Shown piece after piece: positions 39,097 through 47,364 of a stretch of 64,000 nucleotides of DNA (position 1 is the first letter of the stretch; the number at the start of each line of letters is the position of its first letter). Both the position numbers and the translations under genes were made by a program. Where the stretch lies: positions 2,932,001 to 2,996,000 of the forward strand of contig JAFHKN010000002.1 in the NCBI GenBank assembly GCA_016937575.1. Direction: 5' to 3'. A model generated the notes under the pieces. The model saw only the letters and a program-made list of their open reading frames with translations. It was not told where the DNA came from and made no database searches. The DNA is from Roseomonas aeriglobus (GTDB taxonomy: Bacteria; Pseudomonadota; Alphaproteobacteria; Sphingomonadales; Sphingomonadaceae).

Positions 39097-39801
39097 ATGA
39101 TCCGCCGCCTTGCCGTCCTCTCCCTCGTCGCCTGCGCCACCCCGGCCCACGCCGACGAGCGCCGCTACATGCTGACCGATTTCGACGCGATTCGGATCGA
39201 AGGACCCTATGAGGTCGGCGTGACCACCGGCAGCGCGGCGTCGGCTGTCGCCACCGGGACGCCCCGCGGGTTCGAGAGCATCAACGTCCGCGTCGAAAAT
39301 CGGACCCTGGTCGTCAGCGCCGGCTTCGCGAAATGGGGCGGCTATCCCGGCGCAAAAGGCGCCGCGCCGCGGATAGCGGTGACCGTGCCTGCCGTGCGCA
39401 GCGCGAACGTGCAGGGCGGCGCCCGGCTGACGATCGACAAGGCGGTGGGGCAGAAGGTCACGCTGCAATTGCTCGGCGCCGGCTCGATCACGGTCGCGAC
39501 CGTCAAGGCGGACAATCTGGAGGCGGGCGTCGTCGGCAGCGGTGCGATCGTGATGGGTGGCACCGCCCGACGCGCCCGCTTCCTCGCCAACGGCGCCGGC
39601 TCGATCGACGCAGCCGCCGCCACGATCGATGCGCTGGTGGCCGACTGGCAGAGCGTCGGCGCCGCCAAGGCCACGGTGCGCTACACGGCGGAAATCTATG
39701 CTCGCGGACAGGGGCCTGTGGAGATTCTGGGGAACGCGGCGTGCAAGGTCGCCGGCGCAGGCCCGGTGAGTTGCGGGAACATCACGGGGCGGCGGGATTA
39801 A
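39097..39801 (+). CDS. Exported GIN-like (DUF2807) protein
   Basis: 234 residues with signal peptide (RRLAVLSLVACATPAHA). The mature part follows the same plan as the upstream lipoprotein: DFDAIRIEGPYEVGVTTGSA, then strands ending in GAGSI, GSGAI and NGAGSID. It lacks a lipobox and the repeats are more eroded. The pair probably arose by duplication and may act together at the cell surface. Role unknown. The stop is followed at once by a run of 13 C. Confidence 0.8.
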   Translation: MIRRLAVLSLVACATPAHADERRYMLTDFDAIRIEGPYEVGVTTGSAASAVATGTPRGFESINVRVENRTLVVSAGFAKWGGYPGAKGAAPRIAVTVPAVRSANVQGGARLTIDKAVGQKVTLQLLGAGSITVATVKADNLEAGVVGSGAIVMGGTARRARFLANGAGSIDAAAATIDALVADWQSVGAAKATVRYTAEIYARGQGPVEILGNAACKVAGAGPVSCGNITGRRD

Positions 39802-39814
39802 CCCCCCCCCCCCC
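39802..39814. repeat. Run of 13 C directly after a stop codon
   Basis: Homopolymer of thirteen C beginning at the base after the TAA of the GIN-like gene, in the 132-base gap before dinB (which ends from the other side). Such tracts slip during replication and are error-prone in sequencing; here it lies outside coding sequence. Confidence 0.9.
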
Positions 39815-39933
39815 GGCCTTTCCGCGACGGCGGCAATCAGGTCCGGCTGAATGTCGTGAGGTCCGCTGACGTCGGCGCCTATCGATCTTCGGCTTTGTAG
39901 GAACAACGAATCAGGCGGCGTGCGCCGCGCCCC

Positions 39934-41013
39934 TCACCCGAACAACGGCAGCCCGCGTTCTTGCCGCGCGACGAAATTGGACACCGTGACGCCGACCAGC
40001 CGAATGCCCTTCGGTGTCGGCAGGACGGATCGGATCAAGCCCAGCGCTGCGGTGCGCAGTCCATCATGGCTGTCGACCGGCAGGGACAGCGTTTGACTGC
40101 GCGTAATCTGCTGAAAATCGGCATATTTGACCTTTACCGTCACCGTCCGCCCGAAGGCGCCGGCGGTCTCGCACCATGTCCACACGTCGTCGGCCATTTC
40201 GATCACCCCTGCCTCGATTTCGGCATCCGCGGTCAGATTGCGATCGAAGGTCGTTTCCGAGCCCGAGGATTTGCGAACGCGATCGGGGTTGACCGGGCGC
40301 TCGTCCTCGCCGCGGGCGATGGCGTAGTACCAGCCGGCGCTGCTGCCGAAATTCGCGCGCAGGAACGCCATCGAACAGGCGCGCAGGTCCGCGCCCGTGT
40401 GGATGCCCAGCCGCTCCATCTTCGCTGCGGTGACGGGGCCGACGCCGTGGAAGCGCGCGACGGGCAGCGTTTCGACCCACGCCGCTCCCATGTCGGGCGT
40501 CACCGCGAACTGACCGTTGGGCTTGCGGTGGTCGGACGCGAGCTTCGCCAGGAACTTGTTGTAGGAAATGCCGGCCGAAGCGGTGAGGCCGGTTTCCTCC
40601 AGGATGCGCGCTCGGATCGCCTTCGCGGTCGCCCAGGCGGTCGGCAGTCCGGCGAGATTGGCGGTGACGTCGAGATAGGCTTCGTCGAGCGACAGCGGTT
40701 GAATGATCGGCGTGAATTCGGCGAAAATGGCGTGGATCTGCCGCGACACCGCCTTGTAGACGTCGAAGCGCGGGCGGACGAAGACCAGTTGCGGACAGCG
40801 CCGAAGCGCGGTGATCGAAGGGAGCGCCGATCGCACGCCGAATGCGCGGGCCTCGTAACTCGCCGCCGCGACGACGCCGCGCGCGTTGGGTGATCCGACG
40901 GCGACCGGCTGGCCCTTCAGCGATGGATCGTCACGCTGCTCCACCGACGCAAAAAAGGCGTCCATGTCGATGTGGATGATCTTGCGCGGGTCGGCGGACA
41001 CGCCGCCCGACAT
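39934..41013 (-). CDS. dinB: DNA polymerase IV (Y family)
   Basis: 359 residues, standard length. Motifs: IIHIDMDAFFASVEQRDDP (catalytic Asp), VVAAASYEARAFGVRSAL, PLSLDEAYLDVT (the DE pair), GISYNKFLAKLASDHRKPNGQ, FHGVGPVTAAKMERLGI (HhH), and at the C-terminus a short PLF tail that may bind the beta clamp. Translesion polymerase. ATG 41013 lies 20 bases after dnaE2 on the same strand, so it may be part of the SOS mutasome transcript; no separate LexA box is visible before it. Confidence 0.95.
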   Translation of the reverse strand: MSGGVSADPRKIIHIDMDAFFASVEQRDDPSLKGQPVAVGSPNARGVVAAASYEARAFGVRSALPSITALRRCPQLVFVRPRFDVYKAVSRQIHAIFAEFTPIIQPLSLDEAYLDVTANLAGLPTAWATAKAIRARILEETGLTASAGISYNKFLAKLASDHRKPNGQFAVTPDMGAAWVETLPVARFHGVGPVTAAKMERLGIHTGADLRACSMAFLRANFGSSAGWYYAIARGEDERPVNPDRVRKSSGSETTFDRNLTADAEIEAGVIEMADDVWTWCETAGAFGRTVTVKVKYADFQQITRSQTLSLPVDSHDGLRTAALGLIRSVLPTPKGIRLVGVTVSNFVARQERGLPLFG

Positions 41014-41033
41014 GGGTGCGCAGACGGCGGCGC

Positions 41034-44000
41034 TCAATGGAAATCGCGGGATTTGATGGGAATCGCGTCTTCCGGATCGCAGCCGTTGTTGAACGCCTTG
41101 TGATAGTCGGAGCGCACGCGCGGTTGCCAGCCGGGATCGCCGCGGTCGGGGGCCCCGCCATGGGTCGCGCCGTCGCCGCGTGTCGTCAGCCGCGGAAGAT
41201 CGACGTCGCCGACCTCGCGCAGCATCCAGCTGTAATCGACGATGCGATCGACGATGACGTGGATGACCAGCCCCTCCTTCTGCACGCGTCCCTGCACACC
41301 GATCATCGTCGCCGACATGACCGTGCGGCGCTGCGCCTCGAACCGGTCGGGCCACAGGATGGCGTTGGCAACGCCTGTTTCGTCCTCGATGGTGATGAAC
41401 AGCACGCCCTTGGCGCTGCCGGGCTTCTGGCGGACCAGGATGACCCCAGCGACCTCGACCTTGCGCCCGTCCTTGATCCCCGCCAGTGCCGCGGCGGGCA
41501 CGATACCGGCACGTTCCAGCCGTGGGCGCAGGAACGACAGCGGGTGGGCGCGCAGCGACAGCTGGGTCGAGCGATAATCCTCGACGACCTCGCGCCCCGC
41601 GGTCAGCGGCGTGAGCGCGACGGCAGGCTCGCGCACCTCCATCGCGTCTAGGAGCGGAAGCGATTTCTCGCCCAGCGCCTTCACCGCCCAGAGCGCCTGA
41701 CGGCGATCGTGGCCGAAACAGCGGAAGGCATCGGCCCGGGCGAGCCGTTCGAGCGCAGCGGGCTTGACCCGCGATCGGCGGAAGACGTCGGGAATCGAAG
41801 TGAACGGCCCACCGGCCGCCCGCGCGGCGAGGATGGCGTGGGCATCGGCCTGGGCGAGGCCCGCGACCATGTTCATACCCAGGCGGATGGGGCGCAGGTC
41901 TGCCCAGTCGGCCTCCGAGCCGGCGAAACGAGCGAGTCTTGGCCCTCTCCCCTTCAGGGGAGCGTCAGGTGAACCGCGCCCCGCGCGGTTCAGATCAGGC
42001 TGGGGGCCTGATCCACCTGACGCTGGTCGGGAGAGGGGGCGGTGTCTCACCGGGACCTGAGCCTGCTGCACTGCCCGTCTCCCAACCCTCTCCCTGCAAG
42101 CGGGGAGAGGGCTTAGAAGCCGCGTATCCCAATCGCTGTCGTTCACGCACACCGGCTCGACGACCACGCCATGCTCGCGCGCATCGCGCACGATCTGTGC
42201 CGGCGCGTAGAAGCCCATCGGCTGCGCGTTCAGCAGCGCTGCGCAGAACACGTCCGGGTGATGGCATTTCATCCAGCACGAAGCATAGGCGATCTTGGCG
42301 AAGGACGCGGCGTGGCTTTCGGGAAAACCATAGCTGCCAAAACCCTCGATCTGCTTGACCAGGCGTTCTGCGAAATCGAGCGAGATGCCGTTCTTGAGCA
42401 TGCCGGCGATGAGTTCATCATGGAAATGACTGACTCCACCGGTGAATTTGAACGTCGCCATCGCCTTGCGCAGGCTATCCGCCTTGCTGGGTGAAAAGCC
42501 CGCGCCAACGATCGCAACCTTCATCGCCTGTTCCTGGAACAGCGGCACGCCCATGGTCTTTTCCAGCACCTCACGCAAAGCGGTATTCGGATATTCGATC
42601 GCCTCCTTGCCCTCGCGCCGCCGCAGATAGGGATGCACCATGTCGCCCTGGATCGGCCCCGGCCGGACGATCGCGACCTCGATCACCAGATCGTAGAATT
42701 CCTTAGGCTTCATCCGCGGCAACATCGACATCTGCGCGCGGCTTTCGATCTGGAAGACTCCTAGCGTGTCGGCCTGCTGGATCATCGCGAACGTGTCGGG
42801 ACAATCGACCTGCATTTCGTCCGACGCCATGGTCAGGCGGAGTCCCTTATGCTCGGCAAGCAATTCGAACGCCCGGCGCATACACCCGAGCATGCCGAGG
42901 CCGAGGATATCGACCTTCATCAGCTTCAACTCTTCGATATCGGCCTTTTCCCATTCGACGACGTGACGATCCGCCATCGCTGCGGGCTCGATCGGCACCA
43001 GCGTGTCGAGGCGATCCCGCGTCAGGACGAAGCCGCCGGGATGTTGCGAGAGGTGCCGCGGCGTCCCGATCAATTCCCGGGCGAGTTCGAGCGTGAGGGC
43101 AAGGCGCGGGTCGGTCTTGTCGAGGTTGAGTTGATCGACGTGCTGGTCACGCACCCCCTCCTCCGACCAGCCCCAGACCTGGCCGGCCAGCGCAGCAGTC
43201 ATATCCTCGGACAGGCCCATGACCTTGCCGACCTCGCGCACCGCGCCGCGCGCACGGAAGCGGCTGACGACCGCGGTCAGCGCCGCGTGATCGCGACCAT
43301 AGGTGTCGTAGATCCACTGGATCACGTCCTCGCGCCGCTCATGTTCGAAATCGACGTCGATATCGGGCGGTTCATGACGGTCTTCGGAAATGAAGCGTTC
43401 GAACAACAGCTTGTGCTGGACGGGGTCGATCGACGTCACACCCAGCACGAAACAGATCATCGAATTCGCCGCCGACCCACGCCCCTGGCACAGGATATTC
43501 TGGCTGCGCGCATAATCGACGATCGCGACGACGGTCAGGAAATAGGGCGCGTATCGCATCTTTTCGACGAGCCGCAGTTCATGGCTGAGCAGCTTGCGAT
43601 ATTTCTCGGTCGGGCAGCCGCCGTACCGCTTGTTCAGGGCGCGCCAGGCGAGCTTTTCCAATGCCTTTTGCGGGCTGTGCGCCGACATCACCCGTTCGTC
43701 GGGATATTGATATTCCAGGCTGCGCAGGTCGAACCGACAGCGTTCGACGATCCGTTCGACCGCGTGCAGCGCGTCGGGATAATCGGCGAAGCGGCGCGCC
43801 ATCTCGGCTGGTGGCTTCAGGTGCCGGTCGACGCTGCGTTCGCGGGCCAGGCCCAGGTCATCGATCGTACAACCGTTACGGATCGCGGTGACGACATCCT
43901 GCAGCATCCGTCGATCGGGATGATGATAGAGCACATCTCCCGTCGCAAGCGGGATCAGGCCATGCGCACGGGCTGCCTCCGCCGTGGAGCGCAGGCGCAA

Positions 44001-44507
44001 GGCATCGCCCGGCCGGCGAAGATGGGTCAGGCAGACATGGCCGCGGTCGGGGCCGAACACATCGGCCATCCAGGCGAGCGCGCGGGGCACGGGATCGGCA
44101 TCGGCGACCAGGGCACCGATCAGTCCGTCGCAATGCGCAGCCACATCTTCCCAATGGAGAAAGCACTGCCCCTTTTCGCCCTTCTGCGGGTCGGCGCGCA
44201 GCTTGCCGCGGGTCAGCAGTGTCGTCAGCCGGCTCCATGCCGCCTTGTCCTCCGGCCAGACGAGCAGCGAACTGCCGCAGACCAGGTCGAGCCGGCAGCC
44301 GGGGATCGACCGCACGCGAATGCCATGCTTCTTTTCGACCTCATCGCTCGCGTAGAGCGCCCGCACCACGCCCGCGACCGAATTGCGGTCGACGATGCCC
44401 AGCGCCGGCATGCCCATCACCGCAGCCTGGGCGAACAGTTGCTCACACGACGACGCGCCGCGCAGGAAGCTGAAGTGGGTGGTGACCTGGAGTTCGCTGT
44501 AGGTCAT
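41034..44507 (-). CDS. dnaE2: Error-prone DNA polymerase DnaE2 (ImuC) with in-frame palindromic insert
   Basis: 1157 residues. PHP domain at the N-terminus (TYSELQVTTHFSFLRGASS), C-family polymerase palm with GRGSAANSMICF and PPDIDVDFEHERREDVIQ (catalytic Asp pair), tail with OB-fold (VEVAGVILVRQKPGSAKGV) and final PRVRSDYHKAFNNG. Lesion-bypass polymerase of the ImuABC mutasome. Residues about 799-855 (SPLPACRERVG to APLKGRG) correspond exactly to a 171-bp palindromic element (41942-42112) placed between NDSDWDTRL and RLARFAGSEADW; without it the length is about 1100, normal for the family. The insert falls in a linker before the C-terminal region. Confidence 0.95.
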   Translation of the reverse strand: MTYSELQVTTHFSFLRGASSCEQLFAQAAVMGMPALGIVDRNSVAGVVRALYASDEVEKKHGIRVRSIPGCRLDLVCGSSLLVWPEDKAAWSRLTTLLTRGKLRADPQKGEKGQCFLHWEDVAAHCDGLIGALVADADPVPRALAWMADVFGPDRGHVCLTHLRRPGDALRLRSTAEAARAHGLIPLATGDVLYHHPDRRMLQDVVTAIRNGCTIDDLGLARERSVDRHLKPPAEMARRFADYPDALHAVERIVERCRFDLRSLEYQYPDERVMSAHSPQKALEKLAWRALNKRYGGCPTEKYRKLLSHELRLVEKMRYAPYFLTVVAIVDYARSQNILCQGRGSAANSMICFVLGVTSIDPVQHKLLFERFISEDRHEPPDIDVDFEHERREDVIQWIYDTYGRDHAALTAVVSRFRARGAVREVGKVMGLSEDMTAALAGQVWGWSEEGVRDQHVDQLNLDKTDPRLALTLELARELIGTPRHLSQHPGGFVLTRDRLDTLVPIEPAAMADRHVVEWEKADIEELKLMKVDILGLGMLGCMRRAFELLAEHKGLRLTMASDEMQVDCPDTFAMIQQADTLGVFQIESRAQMSMLPRMKPKEFYDLVIEVAIVRPGPIQGDMVHPYLRRREGKEAIEYPNTALREVLEKTMGVPLFQEQAMKVAIVGAGFSPSKADSLRKAMATFKFTGGVSHFHDELIAGMLKNGISLDFAERLVKQIEGFGSYGFPESHAASFAKIAYASCWMKCHHPDVFCAALLNAQPMGFYAPAQIVRDAREHGVVVEPVCVNDSDWDTRLLSPLPACRERVGRRAVQQAQVPVRHRPLSRPASGGSGPQPDLNRAGRGSPDAPLKGRGPRLARFAGSEADWADLRPIRLGMNMVAGLAQADAHAILAARAAGGPFTSIPDVFRRSRVKPAALERLARADAFRCFGHDRRQALWAVKALGEKSLPLLDAMEVREPAVALTPLTAGREVVEDYRSTQLSLRAHPLSFLRPRLERAGIVPAAALAGIKDGRKVEVAGVILVRQKPGSAKGVLFITIEDETGVANAILWPDRFEAQRRTVMSATMIGVQGRVQKEGLVIHVIVDRIVDYSWMLREVGDVDLPRLTTRGDGATHGGAPDRGDPGWQPRVRSDYHKAFNNGCDPEDAIPIKSRDFH
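41942..42112. repeat. Family A-like palindromic element, copy 6, in frame inside dnaE2
   Basis: 171 bp (57 codons) with inverted ends GCCCTCTCC / GGAGAGGGC. Each end is itself a hairpin (CTCCCC-TTC-AGGGGAG and CTCTCC-CTGCAAGC-GGGGAG). Inner arms GCGTCAGGTG and CACCTGACGC (about 41961-41970 and 42018-42029) are complementary. The outer word differs from copies 1 and 2 (CCCTCTCC instead of TCCTCCCC), so this is a subfamily. Open in the dnaE2 frame. Confidence 0.8.
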
Positions 44508-44537
44508 TGGCCGGCACGCCCGACATGACTATATGAC

Positions 44538-44545
44538 ATGTACAT
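44538..44545. promoter_or_regulatory. ATGTACAT palindrome between dnaE2 and the antitoxin gene
   Basis: Perfect 8-base palindrome in the 54-base gap that must contain the toxin-antitoxin promoter, next to ATATGACATG (44531-44540). Phd/YefM-type antitoxins bind short palindromes in their own promoter, so this is a plausible operator. Not proven by a second copy. Confidence 0.4.
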
Positions 44546-44561
44546 TTCGGGAAGGTCGGTC

Positions 44562-44804
44562 ATGAACAAGATCGTCAGCGCCAGCGAGTTCAAGGCCAAG
44601 TGCCTGCGCCTGATCGAGGAAATGCAGGCCGACGGGGTGCCGATCACCATCACCAAGCGGGGCAAGGTGGTGGCGGAAGTGACGCCGAAGGCGGAGGCAC
44701 CGCGCAAATCGGTGATCGGCATGCTACGCAGCCCCGACTATCGATCGGACTGGGACCATGAGGCGCCCACAAGCGACCCGGACGATTGGGACGCGCTGCG
44801 GTGA
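44562..44804 (+). CDS. Phd/YefM-type antitoxin
   Basis: 80 residues from ATG 44562 with GGAAGG six bases upstream. The N-terminus NKIVSASEFKAKCLRLIEEM and PITITKRGKVVAEVTP are the Phd/YefM DNA-binding fold. The acidic C-terminus (DHEAPTSDPDDWDAL) is the disordered toxin-binding tail. It shares the GTGA overlap with the toxin gene. The pair is oriented opposite to the flanking imuB and dnaE2. Confidence 0.92.
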   Translation: MNKIVSASEFKAKCLRLIEEMQADGVPITITKRGKVVAEVTPKAEAPRKSVIGMLRSPDYRSDWDHEAPTSDPDDWDALR

Positions 44805-45211
44805 TCGTCCTCGACACCCATGCGCTGATTTGGGTGGTTCGTGACGATCGAAATCTTGGCCAAAACGCTCGCGCGATTATCGACAACGCCACCCGCACGA
44901 CGGGTCTGATCGTTCCAGCATTCTGTGCCTGGGAAATCGCACAGATTGAAAGACGTCAAAATCTGACATTTGAAGGCGGTGTTGTGGCCTGGTTTGAACG
45001 CATTCTTGCCGAACCCGGCTTTCGCCTGAGCCCACTCGTTCCCAAAATTGCCGTCGGCAGTGTGATGCTTGATTGGAAGCACAAGGATCCTGCGGATCGC
45101 ATCATGGTCGCAACGGCGCAGTATCATGACATGGCATTGCTGACCGCCGATCGGACCATCCTGCGCTATGCCGCCGACGGGCATGTGAAGGCGATCGACG
45201 CCCGTCGTTAA
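44801..45211 (+). CDS. VapC-type PIN domain toxin
   Basis: 136 residues from the GTG at 44801. PIN acidic residues: VLDTHALIW (Asp), CAWEIAQIE (Glu), DPADRIMVATA (Asp) and LLTADRTIL (Asp), the four-acid RNase site. VapC toxins cleave tRNA or rRNA. Translationally coupled to the antitoxin. Its stop is eight bases before the imuB stop on the other strand, so the module fills the whole interval between imuB and dnaE2. Confidence 0.92.
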   Translation: MIVLDTHALIWVVRDDRNLGQNARAIIDNATRTTGLIVPAFCAWEIAQIERRQNLTFEGGVVAWFERILAEPGFRLSPLVPKIAVGSVMLDWKHKDPADRIMVATAQYHDMALLTADRTILRYAADGHVKAIDARR

Positions 45212-45219
45212 CGCCCGCA

Positions 45220-47364
45220 TCACCCGAACCACCCGTGCAGGAACCAGTTGAGGTCCCCTGTTTCCGCGCGCTCGCCGTCGCCGCGGCGGTAGAGCCAGAA
45301 GCGCGTGCCGGCGTCGTCCTCGACACAGAAATAGTCGCGGATGGCGGTGCGTTCGGCCGCACGGCGCCACCATTCGCCGGCGATGCGTTCGGGGCCGTCG
45401 GAGCGTGCGACCGTCACGGTGCGGCCGCGCCAGACGAAGCGGCGGGGCGCGCCGTCGGGCATTACCGACAGGACGTTGTCGATCCGCTCCGGCCGGGCAA
45501 GCAGGCGCACCGGGCGCGGCCAGCGAGGGTGCCAGGGCGGGACGACCGTACGGGTATCGAGCGTGCGGACGTCATCGGGCTTCAGCCTGGGCGCGGCACG
45601 GGTCGGCGGGTCGAGCGGCGGGGCCGGCGCCGCGCTGCGTTCGGGGACGTCGCTTTCGACCGGACGCACTCGCCACAGCCGACGACCCAGAGTCGCCAGC
45701 GTGTCGACCAATGGGGCCAGGTCGGGTTCGGCCTCCCCGGCCAGTTCGGCGCTAAGCGCCTCGGCTCCTAGTCGATCGGCAGCCCGCAGGTACAGGGTCA
45801 GCGCATCGATGCCGTAACCGGGTTCGACGTCGCCGATTCGGCGGACGAGCAGACGCAGGATGTGGCCCCCGTCCCGGCTCGGGCGGGCGAGACCGATACG
45901 GATGTGCTGCGGCACCGCATCGATGCGGTCGGCGATCACCTCGATCCGCCGCGCGCCCAGACCTGCAGTTGCGAGCTCGGCCGTCAGGCGGGGCACGAGC
46001 GTACCCAGCCAATGTTCGATCGCCTCGGCGGTGGCGATCGGTTCGGCGAAGCGCTGGGTGATGGCGATCGGTTCGGGCGGGACGACGGGCGTCAGCGGAT
46101 CGGGCAACCGTCCGAGAGCCTGGTCGAGCCGGGTGACGGTGCCCGGACCGAACCGACGCGCGAGCGGTCCGCGCGCGACATCCGCCAGCATCCCGATCGT
46201 GTCGATGCCCAGGCGGCGCAGCAGTTCGATCTGCGGCTCCGCCAGGGCCAGCGCGGCGACCGGCAGCGGGGCGAGCGCGGCGGCATCGTCGTGCGAATGG
46301 ACGATCCGCGCCGGGCCATAACGGGCGAGCGCATGCGCGGCGGTCGCGGAATGGGCGACAGCGATGCGCGCGGTGAATCCGCGGCGCGCGAGTTGGCGAA
46401 CGATGCGCCGGGCCATCGCGGCCTCGCCACCATGTAGATGTTCGGTACCGGTAATGTCGATCAACAGACCCGCCCTGCCGTCGATCGCGACCGTCGGCGA
46501 CACGCGGCGGGCAAGCATGATCGCCAGCGCGGCGAGATCGGCGGCGTCGCCCTCAGGGTCGTAATCGCGAACGTCCAGCCCGGGGGTCTGGGCGCGCGCC
46601 TGGGTCAGCGCCATGCCGCGGGTAATGCCGAGCGCGCGGGCGTGCGTGCAGGCGGCGGCGATCTCCACACGCGGACCGGTCTTGTGGACGAGAACGAGGG
46701 GAGCGCTTTGGTCCTCCCCAGAATGGGGGGGTGCATCAGCCGAAGGCTGGTGGAGGGGGGCTTCCGCAAGCGACCCGTTTGCGGCCTGCCCCCTCCACCG
46801 CTCTACGAGCGGTCCCCTTCCCCGTGCCGGGGAGGATCGGGCGCCTTCGTCGGGACGCATCGCCTTGAACGGGTGCGGGGCGGCTTCGCTGCGGCGGCCG
46901 AGCTCGCGCATCGGGGGCTGCTGATGTGCGGGGAGCGTCGCGAGAGCCGCTTGTACTTCCGCACGCGCCCAACGCGCGCCGGGTCGCCAACCGCCGCCGC
47001 GGGGGACGGAGCAGGCGTTGAGTTGTTCGGCCGCGACCTGGGTAGCGAGGGATTGCACGGTGCCGGTCAACCCGCCGTGCTCCCGCGTAGGCGGGAGCAT
47101 AGAGCCACGAGCGATGGGTTCGCCGCCCTGGGCTCCGGCCTTCGCCGGAGCACGCGAGGGTACGGGGGCACGCGAGAGACTCTCGCCTGCTCCGCCGCAA
47201 GCCAAGCTTGCGTCGTCGGACGCGCTTTGCGCACCGGCCGGGTCGGACGCTGCGCGGCCGTCGGCGCGCATCGGCGCTGTCGCGCCTGCGTCACGCGGCT
47301 GCCGCTTCGCGGCGAGCCGCTCGACCGACCACTCCGGCAGGTACAGCGCAGCGACCCGTTTCAT
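45220..47364 (-). CDS. imuB: ImuB, catalytically divergent Y-family polymerase of the mutasome, with two palindromic inserts
   Basis: 714 residues, long for ImuB (commonly 500-560). It begins MKRVAALYLPEWSVERL with GGAGG upstream of ATG 47364. The core has PLVLVHKTGPRVEIAAAC, ARALGITRGMALTQARA, GLLIDITGTEHLHGGEAAMARRI and the clamp-binding/ImuB C-terminal features; the acidic pair of active Y polymerases is not intact, as expected for ImuB. Residues 71-96 (around SRAPAKAGAQGG) and 177-218 (around SSPARGRGPLVERW) are coded by palindromic elements of two families, in frame. ImuB links ImuA, DnaE2 and the clamp. Overlaps imuA by 74 bases. Confidence 0.92.
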   Translation of the reverse strand: MKRVAALYLPEWSVERLAAKRQPRDAGATAPMRADGRAASDPAGAQSASDDASLACGGAGESLSRAPVPSRAPAKAGAQGGEPIARGSMLPPTREHGGLTGTVQSLATQVAAEQLNACSVPRGGGWRPGARWARAEVQAALATLPAHQQPPMRELGRRSEAAPHPFKAMRPDEGARSSPARGRGPLVERWRGQAANGSLAEAPLHQPSADAPPHSGEDQSAPLVLVHKTGPRVEIAAACTHARALGITRGMALTQARAQTPGLDVRDYDPEGDAADLAALAIMLARRVSPTVAIDGRAGLLIDITGTEHLHGGEAAMARRIVRQLARRGFTARIAVAHSATAAHALARYGPARIVHSHDDAAALAPLPVAALALAEPQIELLRRLGIDTIGMLADVARGPLARRFGPGTVTRLDQALGRLPDPLTPVVPPEPIAITQRFAEPIATAEAIEHWLGTLVPRLTAELATAGLGARRIEVIADRIDAVPQHIRIGLARPSRDGGHILRLLVRRIGDVEPGYGIDALTLYLRAADRLGAEALSAELAGEAEPDLAPLVDTLATLGRRLWRVRPVESDVPERSAAPAPPLDPPTRAAPRLKPDDVRTLDTRTVVPPWHPRWPRPVRLLARPERIDNVLSVMPDGAPRRFVWRGRTVTVARSDGPERIAGEWWRRAAERTAIRDYFCVEDDAGTRFWLYRRGDGERAETGDLNWFLHGWFG
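46712..46836. repeat. Family A palindromic element, copy 2, in frame inside imuB
   Basis: About 125 bases; ends TCCTCCCCAGAATGGGG and CCCCGTGCCGGGGAGGA are the same words as in the gluQ copy, while the middle differs (CATCAGCCGAAGGCTGGTGG; CCTCCACCGCTCTACGAGCGG). Different middles with the same ends suggest independent or ancient insertions. Codes about residues 177-218 of ImuB. Confidence 0.85.
47077..47153. repeat. Family B palindromic element, copy 2, inside imuB
   Basis: 77 bases with inverted ends GTGCTCC / GGAGCAC. Hairpins GCTCCCGC-GTAG-GCGGGAGC (47079-47098) and CTCCGGC-CTTC-GCCGGAG stand at either end. The frame of imuB passes through without a stop, coding residues about 71-96. Confidence 0.78.
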
